A DNA stretch of 64,000 bases from Corynebacterium incognita (GTDB taxonomy: Bacteria; Actinomycetota; Actinomycetes; Mycobacteriales; Mycobacteriaceae). The stretch spans positions 2,232,001-2,296,000 of the forward strand of contig NZ_CP059404.1 of the NCBI RefSeq assembly GCF_014217255.1, given 5' to 3'. Made by a program: the position numbers and the translations under genes. Under the pieces are notes generated by a model, which was given only the letters and a program-made list of their open reading frames with translations, was not told the DNA's origin and ran no database searches. The stretch's first letter is position 1, and every line of letters begins with the position of its first letter. Of the stretch, positions 48,313 through 60,586 are shown in pieces.

Positions 48313-48987
48313 CTACAGCGCGGCGGCGAGCTTCGACGCGGCGTCGACTAGCTCGCCGCCCCACTTCTTACCGGGGTCGGGGCGTAATCGCTCGGCGGGG
48401 CCGGAAATGGATAACGCCGCGACGAAGTGGCCGTTCGGGTCGAGGACGGGGACAGACACACTAGCCAGGCCCACCTCGCGCTCCTCGACGGATTCTGCCC
48501 ACCCGTCGGCGCGGATCTTGTCGATGTCCTTGGTGCTGAATGCCTCGTGCGGCTTGACGAACGCCGCGATGACGCGCGCGGCGGAGCCCGAGTGCAGGGG
48601 GAGCTCGGTACCCACCGGCACCACGTTGTGCAAGCCGGAGGCAGGCTCGGCGGTGGCGATGCAGGTGCGCGTGTTGCCTGTGAGCTGGTAGAGCTGCACG
48701 GACTCACCGGTGCGTTCCTTCAGTTCGTCCAAGACAGGGCGGGCGGCGTTGATGAGGTGGTCCCGGTTACCGGGAAGCGCCGGGCCAGCCATCCAGCGGC
48801 CATCCTCGCGGCGAACGAGGATGCGGTGTGCTTCGAGCGCAGTGGCCAGGCGGTGAGCCGTGGCGCGGGGGAGCCCGGTCTGCTCCACGAGTTCATTGAG
48901 GCTGCTCGGCCGGTTGGCAGCTGCGATCATGATGGCCACCGCCCGGTCGAGCACTTTAATGCCGGATACTTCGCTAATTTCTCCCAT
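48313..48987 (-). CDS. ltbR: IclR-type regulator LtbR (leucine and tryptophan biosynthesis)
   Basis: A 224-residue IclR-family repressor. The helix-turn-helix is near residues 28-50 ('SLNELVEQTGLPRATAHRLATAL') and the effector domain follows ('GESVQLYQLTG', 'LPLHSGSAARVI'). The N-terminus 'SGIKVLDRAVAIM' matches LtbR of C. glutamicum, which represses leuB, leuCD and the trp genes. There the gene is divergent from leuCD; here it sits by ilvD, about 7 kb from leuC. TAATAT stands six bases before the ATG, so it looks leaderless. Confidence 0.85.
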   Translation of the reverse strand: MGEISEVSGIKVLDRAVAIMIAAANRPSSLNELVEQTGLPRATAHRLATALEAHRILVRREDGRWMAGPALPGNRDHLINAARPVLDELKERTGESVQLYQLTGNTRTCIATAEPASGLHNVVPVGTELPLHSGSAARVIAAFVKPHEAFSTKDIDKIRADGWAESVEEREVGLASVSVPVLDPNGHFVAALSISGPAERLRPDPGKKWGGELVDAASKLAAAL

Positions 48988-48993
48988 ACGATG

Positions 48994-48999
48994 ATATTA
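48994..48999 (-). promoter_or_regulatory. -10 element of ltbR (leaderless)
   Basis: TAATAT on the minus strand, six bases before the ATG at 48987. Confidence 0.4.
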
Positions 49000-49048
49000 G
49001 CGTATCGCCTTATGGTAGGTGAAGTTGTTGTCGCCGAGTCCTTCCCCG

Positions 49049-50932
49049 TTAGTCGACCACGATGCGGACCGCGCCCTTATCCGCCGACGCCGCCATGGAG
49101 GCATAAGCTTTGAGCGCCTTGGAATAGGTACGGTCCCGGCCGACGGGCGTCCAGGGGTGCTCCCGCTGCTCCATGGCGGCGCGGCGCTGGTCCAAGGTGT
49201 TGTCATCGACGTCGAGGCGCAGGAGTCCCTCGCGCACGTCGATGGTGATCTGGTCGCCGTCCTCAACCAGCCCGATGAGCCCTCCCTGCGCAGCCTCCGG
49301 GGAGATGTGGCCGATGGAGAGCCCGGAGGTGCCGCCGGAGAAGCGGCCGTCGGTGATGAGCGCGCACTTCGCGCCCAGGCCGGAGCCCTTGAGGAACGAG
49401 GTGGGGTGCAACATCTCTTGCATGCCCGGTCCGCCGGCGGGACCTTCGTAGCGGATGACGATGACATCACCAGGCTGGACTTGCTTGCCTAAGATGATGT
49501 CCACCGCCTGCTCCTGGGATTCCACGACGCGCGCGGGGCCGCTAAAGTGCCACAGTTCCTCATCGACGCCGGCGGCCTTGATGATGGCGCCGTCCGGCGC
49601 AAGGTTACCGCGCAGTACCTTGAGTCCGCCTTCGGCGGAGTAGGCATGCGCGACGTCGTGGATGCAGCCTTGCGCCGCGTCCGTATCGAGGGTGTCCCAG
49701 GTGTTGTTCTGGGAGAAAGGCTCCGTGGTGCGTGTGCCGCCGGGTGCGGCGTGGAAGAGTTCTAACGCGGCGTCGGTAGGCCGCTCGCCGCGGATATCCC
49801 AGTCGTCTAGCCACGCTTTCAGGTCTGGGTAAGCGATGGAATGGACCGAGTCTTTGAGGAGGCCGGCGCGGTGTAGCTCGCCCAAAATGGCGGGGATGCC
49901 GCCGGCGCGGTGGACGTCCTCGATGTGGTAGATGCCGTTGGGCGCCACCTTGGACAGGCAGGGCACTCGCGCGGAGATAGCGTCGATGTCCGCGAGGGTG
50001 AATTCCACCTCGCCCTCGTAGGCCGCGGCCAAAGTGTGCAGGATGGTGTTGGTGGAACCGCCCATGGCCATGTCCAGGGCCATGGCGTTGTAGAACGCGT
50101 CCTTGGTGGCGATGTTGCGCGGCAGGACGCTGGCGTCGTCCTCACCGTAGTAGCGTTCGCAGAGCTTGACGACGGCCTGTCCGGCGCGCGTGAACAGATC
50201 CCGGCGCGCGGCGTGCGTGGCCAACGTCGTGCCGTTGCCGGGCAGTGCCAGTCCAAGCGCCTCGGTGAGGCAGTTCATGGAGTTGGCCGTGAACATGCCC
50301 GAGCAGGAACCGCAGGTGGGGCAGGCGGATTCCTCGATCTGGTCGAGCTGGGCGTCGGTGACGCTCTCGTCCGCGGAGGCGGTGATGGCGTGGACGAGAT
50401 CGAGTTTGCCCTGAAATAGCGCGGGGTTGTCCATGGGCGAGCTGGTGACTCCGGTCTCGGGGTCCACGACGAGGGCCTTGCCGGCTTCCATCGGGCCGCC
50501 GGAGACGAACACCGTGGGGATGTTGAGGCGTAGCGCAGCGTTGAGCATGCCCGGGGTGATCTTGTCGCAGTTGGAGATGCACACCAAAGCATCAGCGGTG
50601 TGGGCGTTGACCATGTACTCGATGGAGTCGGAGATGATCTCGCGCGAGGGCAGGGAATAGAGCATGCCGCCGTGTCCCATGGCGATGCCGTCGTCAACGG
50701 CGATGGTGTTGAATTCCTTGGGCACGCCGCCGGCTGCGCGTACCGCGTCGGCCACAATGTCGCCAACGTTGTTGAGGTGCACGTGGCCGGGGACAAACTG
50801 GGTATAGGAGTTGGCAATAGCGATGATGGGCTTGCCAAAGTCTTCCTTGGCCGTGCCGGTGGCACGCCACAGGGCGCGGGCTCCGGCGGCTTGGCGGCCG
50901 ACGGTGGTCACGCGGGAACGCAGTGGGATCAT
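49049..50932 (-). CDS. ilvD: dihydroxy-acid dehydratase
   Basis: A 627-residue iron-sulphur enzyme that converts dihydroxy acids to the 2-keto acids of valine and isoleucine. Cluster cysteines are in '[12 protein letters not shown]' and '[18 protein letters not shown]'. 'MAMGGSTNT' and '[15 protein letters not shown]' are the other family signatures. ATG 50932 was chosen since AAAGGA is about nine bases upstream; a longer frame adds 41 unrelated residues. It is divergent from the ilvB leader region. Confidence 0.95.
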   Translation of the reverse strand: MIPLRSRVTTVGRQAAGARALWRATGTAKEDFGKPIIAIANSYTQFVPGHVHLNNVGDIVADAVRAAGGVPKEFNTIAVDDGIAMGHGGMLYSLPSREIISDSIEYMVNAHTADALVCISNCDKITPGMLNAALRLNIPTVFVSGGPMEAGKALVVDPETGVTSSPMDNPALFQGKLDLVHAITASADESVTDAQLDQIEESACPTCGSCSGMFTANSMNCLTEALGLALPGNGTTLATHAARRDLFTRAGQAVVKLCERYYGEDDASVLPRNIATKDAFYNAMALDMAMGGSTNTILHTLAAAYEGEVEFTLADIDAISARVPCLSKVAPNGIYHIEDVHRAGGIPAILGELHRAGLLKDSVHSIAYPDLKAWLDDWDIRGERPTDAALELFHAAPGGTRTTEPFSQNNTWDTLDTDAAQGCIHDVAHAYSAEGGLKVLRGNLAPDGAIIKAAGVDEELWHFSGPARVVESQEQAVDIILGKQVQPGDVIVIRYEGPAGGPGMQEMLHPTSFLKGSGLGAKCALITDGRFSGGTSGLSIGHISPEAAQGGLIGLVEDGDQITIDVREGLLRLDVDDNTLDQRRAAMEQREHPWTPVGRDRTYSKALKAYASMAASADKGAVRIVVD

Positions 50933-51097
50933 CGCTTCCGTCCTTTCTGGGAGGGGACTAGATTTGGGTGGCTGTTGATGTGCCGTGGCCTTCGAGCTTA
51001 GGACACGAGGGGCGTTTCGTGCAGCTAGATATTCCACATTCTGAAACAAATTCATGAACTTGTCTCAAAATGCTAGCGGATGTTGGTGGAATGTGTA

Positions 51098-51103
51098 TAA
51101 GAT
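51098..51103 (+). promoter_or_regulatory. -10 element of the ilv leader transcript
   Basis: TAAGAT (also readable as TATAAG at 51096) stands seven bases before the leader-peptide ATG. Its end forms a decoy in-frame ATG at 51102. Upstream to ilvD (50933-51095) I see no gene. Confidence 0.45.
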
Positions 51104-51110
51104 GGGTCAC

Positions 51111-51173
51111 ATGATTAACGGACAGGTAGTAGTACTAATTAGCTCGCGGCGCTCGCCGTGGCGATACTTCTAG
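51111..51173 (+). CDS. leader peptide of the ilvBNC operon
   Basis: A 20-residue open frame: Met-Ile-Asn-Gly-Gln-Val-Val-Val-Leu-Ile followed by ten residues ending in Trp-Arg-Tyr-Phe. The run GTA GTA GTA CTA ATT codes for three valines, leucine and isoleucine, the end products of the pathway, with infrequent codons for this GC-rich genome. A ribosome starved of charged Val, Leu or Ile tRNA would stall here. It lies directly before the attenuator hairpins. It has no Shine-Dalgarno sequence and appears leaderless. Confidence 0.75.
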   Translation: MINGQVVVLISSRRSPWRYF

Positions 51174-51230
51174 TTGTCGTTGCCGCCAGCGCCCTCGTTT
51201 CAGCCATAGTGCTGAGCCGGGGGCTTTCTT
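51148..51230 (+). promoter_or_regulatory. attenuator of ilvBNC: competing hairpins
   Basis: GGCGCT (51148-51153, inside the leader frame) can pair with AGCGCC (51188-51193). The same AGCGCCC (51188-51194) can instead pair with GGGGGCT (51219-51225, one mismatch), extended by an inner TCAGC/GCTGA stem (51200-51204 and 51211-51215). The second fold is followed by TTCTT and looks like the terminator. The rest of the gap to ilvB (51231-51365) has no recognisable gene. Confidence 0.6.
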
Positions 51231-51365
51231 CATATCTGGTGGTGTGCTAGTGCTACGCCGCCTTCAGTTAGTCATCGTTCGGCCATCGCTGAACAACCAT
51301 TTTGACCTGCAACACCGAGAACCAAAGGAGGCCCACATGGGCAGGCGAGGAAGGAGGGCCCGGTC

Positions 51366-53219
51366 ATGGCGGCGATATTAGACGAGCCGGGGCATGCTGC
51401 GATTGCTGGCACCCACCGCACTGAGCCACTGCGAACCAAGGAACGCTTAAGCGGTGCGCACGCGGTGGTGCGTTCCTTGGAGAATTTGGGCGTGGAGACC
51501 ATTTTCGGGATCCCCGGCGGGGCGGTGCTACCGCTCTACGACGCCCTCTATGAATCCACCGCGCTGCGGCACGTGCTGTGCCGACACGAACAAGGCGCCG
51601 GGCACGCGGCAGAGGGCTACGCGGTAGCCACCGGCAAGGTCGGGGTGTGCGTGGCCACCTCGGGCCCTGGAGCCACCAACCTCGTCACCGCCATCGCCGA
51701 CGCGCAACTGGACTCCGTGCCGCTGGTCGCCATCACCGGGCAGGTGGGCCGCAGCCTGTTGGGAACCGATGCGTTCCAGGAGGCAGATATCCGCGGCATT
51801 ACCATGCCGATTACCAAGCACAACTTCATCGTCACCGAGGCCGAGGACATTCCGCGGGTACTGGCGGAGGCGTTCCACCTCGCATCCACGGGGTGCCCCG
51901 GCGCGGTGTTAGTGGATATCCCCAAGGACGTTCAGAACACGGTGTTCGACTTCCACTGGCCGCCGGTGGTGGACATGCCAGGCTACAAGCCGAGCACTAC
52001 CCCGCACCCGTTGCAAGTCACTGCCGCGGCCCGGCTTATGCACGACGCGCAGCGCCCGGTGTTCTACATCGGCGGCGGCGTCGCGCGGGCGGGGGCGGCG
52101 CAAGAACTGCGCGACTGCGTGGAAGCTACGGGATTCCCCGTGGTGACGACGCTCATGGCGCTGGGGATTCTGCCGGATACGCACCCGCAGCACCTAGGGA
52201 TGCCGGGAATGCACGGAACCGTGCCCGCGGTGGCCGCGATGCAGCGCGCAGACCTGCTCATCGCGGTGGGCACGCGTTTCGACGACCGCGTCACCGGCGA
52301 CGTCGAGTCCTTCGCGCCGGAGGCCAAGGTCATCCACGTGGACATTGACCCGGCGGAAATCGGCAAGAACCGACAGGTCGACGTACCGATTGTGGGCGAC
52401 GCTCGCAAGGCCCTGGTGGCGTTCCGCGAGGAATTCACCAACCTTGCCGGGGCCGCGGCGGCGGAACCCCGGGCGTCGGAAAGCGCGGACTTGGCACCGT
52501 GGTGGGACTACCTCAACGGGCTGAAGGAGAAGTTCCCCAGGGGATATACCCCCACGCCGGACGGGCTCATGAACCCGCAGTTCGTCATTGAGCAGCTCTC
52601 GGCCCTGGCGTCCGAGGACGCTATCTTCTGCACCGGCGTGGGGCAACACCAGATGTGGGCCGCCCAGTTCATCGACCACCGCGCGCCCCAGAGCTGGCTG
52701 ACCTCCGGCGGCGCGGGCACGATGGGCTACGCGGTACCCGCGGCGATGGGCGCCAAAGCAGGGCGGCCGGACCGGGAAGTCTGGGCCATTGACGGCGATG
52801 GCTGCTTCCAGATGACCAACCAGGAAATAGTCACCGCGGTGTGCGAGGGTTTTCCCATTAAGATCGCGGTGATCAACAACGGCAACCTGGGCATGGTGCG
52901 GCAATGGCAAACGCTCTTCTTTAACGAGCAGTACTCGCACACCAAGCTCGGCATGGCGGATCGGTACCTGCCAGACTTCGTCGCCTTGGCCGAGGCCATG
53001 GGTGCGGTAGGGCTGCGTGCGGAAAGGGAAGAGGGTGTCGCCGACGTCATCGCTCGTGCACGGGACATCAATGATCGCCCGGTAGTCATCGACTTCATCG
53101 TGGGCGAAGACTCACAAGTGTGGCCCATGGTGGGCGGTGGTGCGTCGAACTTCGACATCGAATACGCCCGCGGCCTCAAACCGCTCTTCGACGGGAACCA
53201 GGAGGCCGAACATGTCTGA
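51366..53219 (+). CDS. ilvB: acetolactate (acetohydroxyacid) synthase large subunit
   Basis: A 617-residue thiamine diphosphate enzyme that makes acetolactate or acetohydroxybutyrate, the first common step to valine and isoleucine. The cofactor-binding Glu is in '[14 protein letters not shown]'. The thiamine motif begins '[14 protein letters not shown]'. '[14 protein letters not shown]' is the N-terminal hallmark. GGAGG is nine bases before ATG 51366. The last eight bases overlap ilvN. Expression is probably controlled by the leader upstream. Confidence 0.96.
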   Translation: MAAILDEPGHAAIAGTHRTEPLRTKERLSGAHAVVRSLENLGVETIFGIPGGAVLPLYDALYESTALRHVLCRHEQGAGHAAEGYAVATGKVGVCVATSGPGATNLVTAIADAQLDSVPLVAITGQVGRSLLGTDAFQEADIRGITMPITKHNFIVTEAEDIPRVLAEAFHLASTGCPGAVLVDIPKDVQNTVFDFHWPPVVDMPGYKPSTTPHPLQVTAAARLMHDAQRPVFYIGGGVARAGAAQELRDCVEATGFPVVTTLMALGILPDTHPQHLGMPGMHGTVPAVAAMQRADLLIAVGTRFDDRVTGDVESFAPEAKVIHVDIDPAEIGKNRQVDVPIVGDARKALVAFREEFTNLAGAAAAEPRASESADLAPWWDYLNGLKEKFPRGYTPTPDGLMNPQFVIEQLSALASEDAIFCTGVGQHQMWAAQFIDHRAPQSWLTSGGAGTMGYAVPAAMGAKAGRPDREVWAIDGDGCFQMTNQEIVTAVCEGFPIKIAVINNGNLGMVRQWQTLFFNEQYSHTKLGMADRYLPDFVALAEAMGAVGLRAEREEGVADVIARARDINDRPVVIDFIVGEDSQVWPMVGGGASNFDIEYARGLKPLFDGNQEAEHV

Positions 53220-53757
53220 GTTCACTCGCGGAACCTCTGGCCCGGCCCCAGAGCAGACGCTGCACACCATCGCGGTGTTGGTCCAAGACGTCGAGGGCAT
53301 CACCTCGCGCGTCACGGGAATGTTCTCGCGCCGCGGTTTCAACATCGAGTCACTGGTCTCCGCTTCCACCGGCACCCCCGGCATTCAAAGGCTGACGCTG
53401 GTGGCGTGGGCGGACGAGCACACCATCGAGCAGATCATCAAACAGCTGCACAAGCTCGTTCCGGTCCTCAAGGTCAAAGAGCTTGAGGGGGAGCACACGG
53501 TGGCGCGCGCCCTGATGCTGGTGAAGGTATCCGCGGACGCGACCAAGCGGCCCCAAATCGTGGACGCGGTCAACATCTTCCGCGGGCGGGTGGTGGACGT
53601 GGCCCCGGACTCCGTGGTCATCGAAGCCACCGGCGCGCCGGGCAAGCTGCAGGCGCTACTCGACGTCCTGGAGCCCTTCGGCATCCTGGAGCTGGCGCGT
53701 TCCGGGCACGTGGCGCTACGGCGCGGCTCTAAGGTGTTGTCCTCCAAATACGCCTAG
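53212..53757 (+). CDS. ilvN: acetolactate synthase small (regulatory) subunit
   Basis: A 181-residue ACT-type subunit that binds valine and mediates feedback inhibition of IlvB. The ACT domain is '[30 protein letters not shown]' in layout, with the '[11 protein letters not shown]' strand typical of the family. The overlap with ilvB and the GGAGG before ATG 53212 show coupling. A longer frame starting at 53137 is a shadow of the ilvB end. Confidence 0.95.
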   Translation: MSEFTRGTSGPAPEQTLHTIAVLVQDVEGITSRVTGMFSRRGFNIESLVSASTGTPGIQRLTLVAWADEHTIEQIIKQLHKLVPVLKVKELEGEHTVARALMLVKVSADATKRPQIVDAVNIFRGRVVDVAPDSVVIEATGAPGKLQALLDVLEPFGILELARSGHVALRRGSKVLSSKYA

Positions 53758-53864
53758 GCTGCGGCTTCTAGACTGGAAGTAAGGCTGGTGGAAGCAACGC
53801 TGTGATTGCCTCCTGTGTTCAACCACGACAATTCATTCCCCATTCATTACATATCGAAAGGTAA

Positions 53865-54863
<999 letters not shown>

Positions 54864-54944
54864 GAGATTCCAGCGCGCAGGCGCGCCAGTTTCGTGTACA
54901 CTCCCTTTCCAAGAGTTCATCTAGTGGAAAGAGAGTTTCATATT

Positions 54945-56006
54945 ATGAGACTTGCAGTTATTGGCGGAGACGGCATCGGGCCGGAAGTCACCGCGGAAGC
55001 ACTCAAGGTTCTGCGCGCCGTCCACGATGAACTAGACGCCTCTGCGCCGCTCGACATCGTGGAGTTCCCGTACGGCGCGCAACACTTCCTGGCTACGGGG
55101 GAGGTGCTGACAGACGAGCAGTTGGTAGAGCTGGCTACTTTTGATGCCATCCTCTTGGGCGCCGTGGGCGCGCCAGGAAAGGTCGAGCCCGGAGTCTTAG
55201 AGCGCGGTCTCCTTCTTAAGCTGCGGTTTGGCCTGGACCATCACGTCAACCTGCGGCCTTCCTATCTCTACCGCCCGGAGCACTCGCCGCTGGCGGCGCC
55301 CCGTGAAGCGGGTGCCGCGGGAATCGACTTCGTTGTCGTCCGCGAGGGCACCGAGGGGCTTTACTGTGGCAACGGCGGCAGCCTGCGCCGCGGTACGGCC
55401 CACGAGGTCGCCAGCGAGGTCAGCCAGAACACCCGGTACGGGGTGGAGCGCGTTGTGCGCTACGCCTTTGACCTGGCGCGCACCCGCCGCAAAGAATTGA
55501 CCCTGGTGCACAAGAAAAATGTGCTCACCTTCGCCGGCGACTTGTGGCAGCGCACCGTGGACGAGGTAGCGGCGGACTATCCGGACGTCACCACGGCCTA
55601 CGAGCACATCGACGCCGCGACTATCCACCTGGTCAATGACCCGGGCCGCTTCGACGTCATCGTCACCGACAATCTCTTTGGGGATATCCTCACGGACCTG
55701 GCTGCGGCGATTACCGGCGGGATTGGTCTCGCGGCGTCGGGAAGCATCGATTCCTCTGGCGCGAATCCGCCGATGTTCGAGCCAGTCCACGGCTCCGCCC
55801 CGGATATCGCGGGCACCGGCGTGGCCGACCCGGTGGCGGCGATTTCGTCCGTCGCACTGATGTTGCGGTATAGGGGAGAAGAGGACAAGGCACAACGCAT
55901 CGAGGCCGCGGTGGCCGCGGAGCTGGCGCAGCGTGACGGCACCACCGTGCGCACCATCGACGTCGGCGACCGAATCGCGGCAGCCGTGAGTACGAAAGGG
56001 GCTTGA
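54945..56006 (+). CDS. leuB: 3-isopropylmalate dehydrogenase
   Basis: A 353-residue NAD-dependent enzyme of leucine synthesis. '[10 protein letters not shown]' opens the fold. The metal and substrate region is '[18 protein letters not shown]', with '[14 protein letters not shown]' close to the C-terminus. ATG 54945 was chosen with GAAAGAGAG about ten bases upstream; the longer frame from 54894 is not conserved. leuC begins four bases after the stop, so leuB-leuC-leuD are cotranscribed here. Confidence 0.95.
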   Translation: MRLAVIGGDGIGPEVTAEALKVLRAVHDELDASAPLDIVEFPYGAQHFLATGEVLTDEQLVELATFDAILLGAVGAPGKVEPGVLERGLLLKLRFGLDHHVNLRPSYLYRPEHSPLAAPREAGAAGIDFVVVREGTEGLYCGNGGSLRRGTAHEVASEVSQNTRYGVERVVRYAFDLARTRRKELTLVHKKNVLTFAGDLWQRTVDEVAADYPDVTTAYEHIDAATIHLVNDPGRFDVIVTDNLFGDILTDLAAAITGGIGLAASGSIDSSGANPPMFEPVHGSAPDIAGTGVADPVAAISSVALMLRYRGEEDKAQRIEAAVAAELAQRDGTTVRTIDVGDRIAAAVSTKGA

Positions 56007-56010
56007 GGAC

Positions 56011-57495
56011 ATGACAACGCCACCACAACAACAAAGACGACCCCGTACCTTGGCGGAGAAGGTCTGGGACGCGCACGTCGTCCAGCGCGGCGAAGCTGGT
56101 GCCCCGGACCTGCTGTTCATCGACTTTCAACTCCTGCACGAGGTGACGAGCCCGCAGGCCTTCGAGGGGCTGCGGTTGGCCGGGCGCACGCTGCGCCACC
56201 CGGAGCTGCACCTGGCCACCGAGGACCACAACGTGCCCACCGAAGGGATAAGCACGGGCGCGATAACAGAGATCCGGGACCAGGTATCGCGTACGCAGGT
56301 GGAGACGCTGCGCCGCAATTGCGCGGAATTTGGCGTCAAGCTGTATGCGATGGGCGAGGAGCAACAGGGCATCGTCCACCAAGTTGGACCGCAGCTGGGC
56401 ATCACGCAGCCGGGGATGACCATCGTGTGCGGCGACTCTCACACCTCTACGCACGGGGCGTTTGGTTCCATAGCCTTCGGGATCGGCACCTCCGAGGTCG
56501 AACACGTCATGGCCACCCAGACTCTGCCGCTGGCGCCGTTGAAGACCATGGCGGTGGAGGTCAGCGGTGAGCTCCGCACGGATGTTACCGCCAAAGACCT
56601 CATTTTGGCTGTCATCGCTCAGATCGGGACCGGCGGTGGACAGGGCTACATCATCGAATACCGCGGCGAGGCTATCGAAAAGATGAGCATGGAGGCGCGC
56701 ATGACGGTGTGCAACATGTCCATCGAGGCCGGCGCCCGGGCCGGCATGGTGGCCCCGGATCAGACCACGTTCGACTACGTGCAGGGGCGCGAGCACGCGC
56801 CGTGCGGCGCGGACTGGGACGCCGCGGTGGAGTACTGGAAAACTCTGCCCACGGACGAAGGTGCCAACTTTGACAAGGTGGTGCACATCGACGGCGCGAG
56901 CCTGCGTCCCTTCGTCACCTGGGGAACCAACCCGGCGCAGGGTGTGCCGCTCGACGCCGCTGTGCCGGACCCCGAGCAGGCCCCTGCAGGCGAGCGCACG
57001 GGCGTGACCAAGGCGCTGAGCTACATGGACTTGACGCCCGGTACACCCTTGAAGGACATCGCCATCGATACGGTGTTCCTCGGTTCGTGTACCAACGGCC
57101 GCATCGAGGACCTCCGCGCCGCGGCGGATGTGGTGCGCGGGCGCCGCATCGCGGACGGCACCCGCATGCTGGTGGTGCCGTCGTCCACCCAGGTCAAGCG
57201 GCAGGCTGAGGCCGAGGGGCTGGACAAGGTGTTTATGGACTTCGGCGCACAGTGGCGCTCCGCTGGCTGCTCGATGTGCTTAGGGATGAACCCGGACCAG
57301 TTGGCGCCGGGGGAGCGTTCGGCCTCGACGTCGAACCGCAACTTTGAAGGCAGACAAGGCCCTGGCGGCCGCACGCACCTGGTCTCGCCGTTGGTCGCCG
57401 CGGCCACCGCGGTGGCCGGGCATTTGGCCGCGCCTGCGGACCTCGGCGTCGAACAGCACGCCACCCCGAATGGTGAAGGAGTAAGCCATGGATAA
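56011..57495 (+). CDS. leuC: 3-isopropylmalate dehydratase large subunit
   Basis: A 494-residue aconitase-type subunit. The [4Fe-4S] cysteines are in '[11 protein letters not shown]' and '[10 protein letters not shown]'; '[12 protein letters not shown]' is the family signature. It converts 2-isopropylmalate to 3-isopropylmalate with LeuD. GAGGAC precedes the ATG. Eight bases overlap leuD. Confidence 0.96.
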   Translation: MTTPPQQQRRPRTLAEKVWDAHVVQRGEAGAPDLLFIDFQLLHEVTSPQAFEGLRLAGRTLRHPELHLATEDHNVPTEGISTGAITEIRDQVSRTQVETLRRNCAEFGVKLYAMGEEQQGIVHQVGPQLGITQPGMTIVCGDSHTSTHGAFGSIAFGIGTSEVEHVMATQTLPLAPLKTMAVEVSGELRTDVTAKDLILAVIAQIGTGGGQGYIIEYRGEAIEKMSMEARMTVCNMSIEAGARAGMVAPDQTTFDYVQGREHAPCGADWDAAVEYWKTLPTDEGANFDKVVHIDGASLRPFVTWGTNPAQGVPLDAAVPDPEQAPAGERTGVTKALSYMDLTPGTPLKDIAIDTVFLGSCTNGRIEDLRAAADVVRGRRIADGTRMLVVPSSTQVKRQAEAEGLDKVFMDFGAQWRSAGCSMCLGMNPDQLAPGERSASTSNRNFEGRQGPGGRTHLVSPLVAAATAVAGHLAAPADLGVEQHATPNGEGVSHG

Positions 57496-58087
57496 GTTTC
57501 GCACCCACACCGGTATCGGTGTGCCCCTGCGGGCGTCGAACGTGGATACCGACCAGATCATCCCGGCACGATACCTCAAGTCTGTGCGCCGCACCGGCTT
57601 TGAGGACGGGCTGTTTGCCAATTGGCGGACGGACCCCGAATTCATTCTGAACAAGGAGCCGTTTTCTCGTGGTTCGGTGCTGTTTGCCGGACCCGACTTC
57701 GGTACCGGCTCCTCCCGCGAGCACGCCTCGTGGGCGTTGAAAGATTACGGATTTAAGGCGGTGTTTTCTCCGCGCTTCGCGGACATCTTCCGCGGCAACG
57801 CGGGTAAGAACGGATTGTTAGCTGGAGCGATGGACGAAGCCGCCATTGTAGAAATCCAGGATGCGCTGGATGCCGCCGACTCGGTCGAAGCGGCGGCGCA
57901 GGTGACCGTGAACCTGGAGGACAAGACGGTAAAGGTAGGGGAGAACTTCTACCCGTTCGAAGTGGACGAATACACCCGCTGGCGGCTTATGGAGGGCCTC
58001 GACGACATCGGGCTGACCCTGCGGCACGACGACGCCATAGGGGCCTTCGAACAACAACGCCCAGGGTTCTTGCCAACGGTGGGATAA
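57488..58087 (+). CDS. leuD: 3-isopropylmalate dehydratase small subunit
   Basis: A 199-residue swivelling-domain subunit of isopropylmalate isomerase. '[15 protein letters not shown]' and '[18 protein letters not shown]' are diagnostic. GGAG is well placed before ATG 57488, which lies inside the end of leuC, so translation is coupled. It is the last gene of the branched-chain amino acid block; no clear terminator follows. Confidence 0.96.
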   Translation: MDKFRTHTGIGVPLRASNVDTDQIIPARYLKSVRRTGFEDGLFANWRTDPEFILNKEPFSRGSVLFAGPDFGTGSSREHASWALKDYGFKAVFSPRFADIFRGNAGKNGLLAGAMDEAAIVEIQDALDAADSVEAAAQVTVNLEDKTVKVGENFYPFEVDEYTRWRLMEGLDDIGLTLRHDDAIGAFEQQRPGFLPTVG

Positions 58088-58148
58088 GCGGGCGTCGAAA
58101 CGCAGCGGTTGAAGAGGCGGTTGGCGCCGCGGTGGCTTGCAGCGAGGG

Positions 58149-59141
58149 CTACCGGACCGGCAGGGCGCTGGCGAGGTAGTCGGCGCCGGTGAGCTCGCCG
58201 TCGTTGAAGGACAGCGACCACACGGAGCCCTTCTTGCAGTTGATGTCCGAGGCGTCGAAGAACACCGGTTCCAGCGCTTCGATGATGCCGGGGATGGCGG
58301 TGCCTTGGCTGACGATGACCGGGACGCCTCCCGCTTCGACGATCTTCTTGAAACGCTTCAGCGCCTTCTTCGGGTCAGCCATGAACGCTTCGTCGCCGAA
58401 AGCAGCATCGACCTCGACGGGCAGGTTGAGCTCGTCGGCAAGTGGAGCCGCAGTCTGCTGGCAGCGGTCCGGCTCCGCGGAATAGATGGCAGTCGGCTTA
58501 AACGGAAGCAGCATGGGCACGAGCATTTCCGCCTGGCGGCGCCCCTTCTTATCCAGCGGGCGCAGGTTGTCGTCGCCCTCCCACTTCTTCCGGTCGTGAG
58601 CCCGAGCGTGGCGGACATACAAAACGCGGGTAGAAGGAGCCAGCTTGAGGCGTTTTTCGGCCTTACGCAGCACCTGTGCGTCCAAGTCGTAGGAGACCAA
58701 CTCGCAGGCCTCATCGATAGACATCCACCGGATCTCATTGACCTCATCGTTGGGGGTGAACTCGCCGCCCTCGACCTTGCCTGTCCAGTAGTAGACCACC
58801 TTGGTGCGGTCCATGACCGGGTAGGTGACCTTGCCGATCAGTTTGCCAAGGCGCACTTCAAGACCGGTTTCCTCCAGGATTTCTCGCGCCGCAGTGGTGG
58901 GCAGGGACTCGCCCGGGTCCACCTTGCCTTTGGCCAAGGACCAGTCGTCATAGTGAGGGCGGTGAATGACCGCCACCTCGGGGTTATTCTTATCCCCGCG
59001 CCAGAGCACCGCTCCGGCCGCCAGCGTTGCGCGGGAGTACTCAGCAGTGGGGTCTACAGGAATCTCTTGGTGGCGCCCGGTGACCAAGACCTCGTTCTTC
59101 TGATCTTTGTCGGTCTCATGCAACGTGGCGTGCTTGGACAT
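58149..59141 (-). CDS. mutT1: Nudix hydrolase fused to a histidine phosphatase (MutT1 type)
   Basis: A 330-residue two-domain protein. The N-terminal half has a Nudix box with 'GKVDPGES' and 'REILEETG'. The C-terminal half (from about residue 168) starts with the RHG-like motif 'LYVRHARAHDRKKW' of histidine phosphatases. This fusion matches mycobacterial MutT1, which removes 8-oxo-dGTP, 8-oxo-GTP and diadenosine polyphosphates. Start 59141 has AGGAG five bases upstream; a longer frame is not conserved. It sits beside leuCD, as in mycobacteria. Confidence 0.9.
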   Translation of the reverse strand: MSKHATLHETDKDQKNEVLVTGRHQEIPVDPTAEYSRATLAAGAVLWRGDKNNPEVAVIHRPHYDDWSLAKGKVDPGESLPTTAAREILEETGLEVRLGKLIGKVTYPVMDRTKVVYYWTGKVEGGEFTPNDEVNEIRWMSIDEACELVSYDLDAQVLRKAEKRLKLAPSTRVLYVRHARAHDRKKWEGDDNLRPLDKKGRRQAEMLVPMLLPFKPTAIYSAEPDRCQQTAAPLADELNLPVEVDAAFGDEAFMADPKKALKRFKKIVEAGGVPVIVSQGTAIPGIIEALEPVFFDASDINCKKGSVWSLSFNDGELTGADYLASALPVR

Positions 59142-59479
59142 AGCGCTCCTTGATCGGTGGTCAAACGTGTTTTCCGTCCGCGGTGAGGATCGACGGGTTA
59201 AAGCTGACCTCATTTTAACGGATAACGTTGCTAGTCCGAGTGAGCTCCCGCGCCATACGCGGGGCGTCGCGCGGGGCGGTGTGGCGCCCAGAGTCTTCGG
59301 TGATGGGGCTTAGGGGGCGGAGGCGTTAAACCCCCGCGAAGTGTGCGCCTGTACCCTAAGCTAGGAAACGCTATCTGTTTATGCAGAGATAATGATAGAA
59401 GTTAGCGATTGAACGGTTGGCGAGTCGATGCGAGCGGGGCCGCGATGGCGTCGGCCCTAGCGGGTGAAGGAGTAGGCGA

Positions 59480-60484
59480 GTGGCAAACGTAACGGTCATG
59501 GGCGCGGGGTCGTGGGGCACCACCCTTGCCAAGGTGTTTGCTGACGCTGGAAATGACGTGCGGTTGTGGGTCCGCCGCGAGGAGCTGGCGGATACCATTG
59601 CACGCGAGCGCCGTAACACCGACTACCTGCCTGATATCGCTCTTCCCGAGTCGATTGTTCCTACCACCGTGCCTGCCGACGCCCTGAGTGACGCCGACAT
59701 CGTGGTCCTCGCGGTACCGTCGCAGACCCTGCGGGAGAACCTGAGCGCATGGCGCGACGTTGTGCCACCCGGAGCGACGCTGGTGTCGATTTCCAAGGGC
59801 GTGGAGCAACAGACTCTCAAGCGCATGAGCGAGGTGGTTATCGAGGTTAGCGGCGCCGAACCAGAGCGTGTGGCGGTCTTGTCCGGCCCGAACCTCGCGC
59901 GTGAAATCGCCGAGGAACAACCCTCCGCGACGGTGATTGCTTGCCCGAACGAGGAGCGCGCGAAACAGGTACAGATGGCGGTGGCCACCGGATACCTCCG
60001 TCCGTATACCAATACAGACGTCATCGGCGCGGAAATCGGCGGCGCCTGCAAGAATGTCATCGCGCTGGCGTGTGGCATGGCCTCGGGCAAGGGGATGGGC
60101 AACAACACCATGGCCACGATCATCACCCGGGGTTTGGCAGAAATTACCCGCCTGGGCGTGGCGCTGGGTGCGGATCCGCGCACACTGCCGGGGTTGGCCG
60201 GGCTGGGTGACCTGGTGGCCACCTGTTCGTCCACCCTGTCGCGCAACCGTACCTTCGGCTACCGGCTGGGCCAGGGTGGAAGCATGGAAGAGGCCCGCGC
60301 GGCGGCGCACGGCCAGGTAGCCGAAGGCGTCATTTCCTCGCACTCCATCTATCAATTGGCGCAGCGCCACGGGGTGGATATGCCTATTACCCAGGCGGTC
60401 TACGGTGTGTGCCATAAGCACGTGGCCGTAGATGAGATGATTGTGGCGCTCATGGGGCGTTCCAAGAAGTCTGAAGTGCACTGA
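59480..60484 (+). CDS. gpsA: glycerol-3-phosphate dehydrogenase [NAD(P)+]
   Basis: A 334-residue enzyme that makes sn-glycerol 3-phosphate for phospholipids. '[19 protein letters not shown]' is the nucleotide-binding motif. '[10 protein letters not shown]', 'GPNLAREIA' and the late '[19 protein letters not shown]' are family signatures. The GTG start has GAAGGAG upstream. The 338 bases between mutT1 and this gene hold no gene that I can support; a GC-rich stretch and an AT-rich stretch (59370-59400) probably contain the promoter. Confidence 0.95.
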   Translation: MANVTVMGAGSWGTTLAKVFADAGNDVRLWVRREELADTIARERRNTDYLPDIALPESIVPTTVPADALSDADIVVLAVPSQTLRENLSAWRDVVPPGATLVSISKGVEQQTLKRMSEVVIEVSGAEPERVAVLSGPNLAREIAEEQPSATVIACPNEERAKQVQMAVATGYLRPYTNTDVIGAEIGGACKNVIALACGMASGKGMGNNTMATIITRGLAEITRLGVALGADPRTLPGLAGLGDLVATCSSTLSRNRTFGYRLGQGGSMEEARAAAHGQVAEGVISSHSIYQLAQRHGVDMPITQAVYGVCHKHVAVDEMIVALMGRSKKSEVH

Positions 60485-60573
60485 CGCTGCCCGCTCTGCG
60501 TCCCACGCTGTGTTGCGCGTGCAGATGCGACAGGATTAGGCCCTGTCTGCCCGAAGAGTCGCTGCGGAGCCGG

Positions 60574-60579
60574 TAATAT
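60574..60579 (+). promoter_or_regulatory. -10 element of ddl (leaderless)
   Basis: TAATAT stands seven bases before the ATG at 60587 and forms an in-frame decoy ATG at 60578. Confidence 0.5.
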
Positions 60580-60586
60580 GGCGCGA

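Noticed and set aside
54872..54885. GC-rich inverted repeat after ilvC as a terminator
   Set aside because: The arms GCGCGC are short, the loop is tiny and there is no T run; read-through into leuB cannot be excluded.
55711..56886. 391-residue frame antisense to leuB and leuC
   Set aside because: Shadow of two certain genes; composition is Arg/His/Val-rich and no motif is present.
59402..60481. 359-residue frame antisense to gpsA
   Set aside because: Shadow of a certain gene with His/Arg-rich composition.
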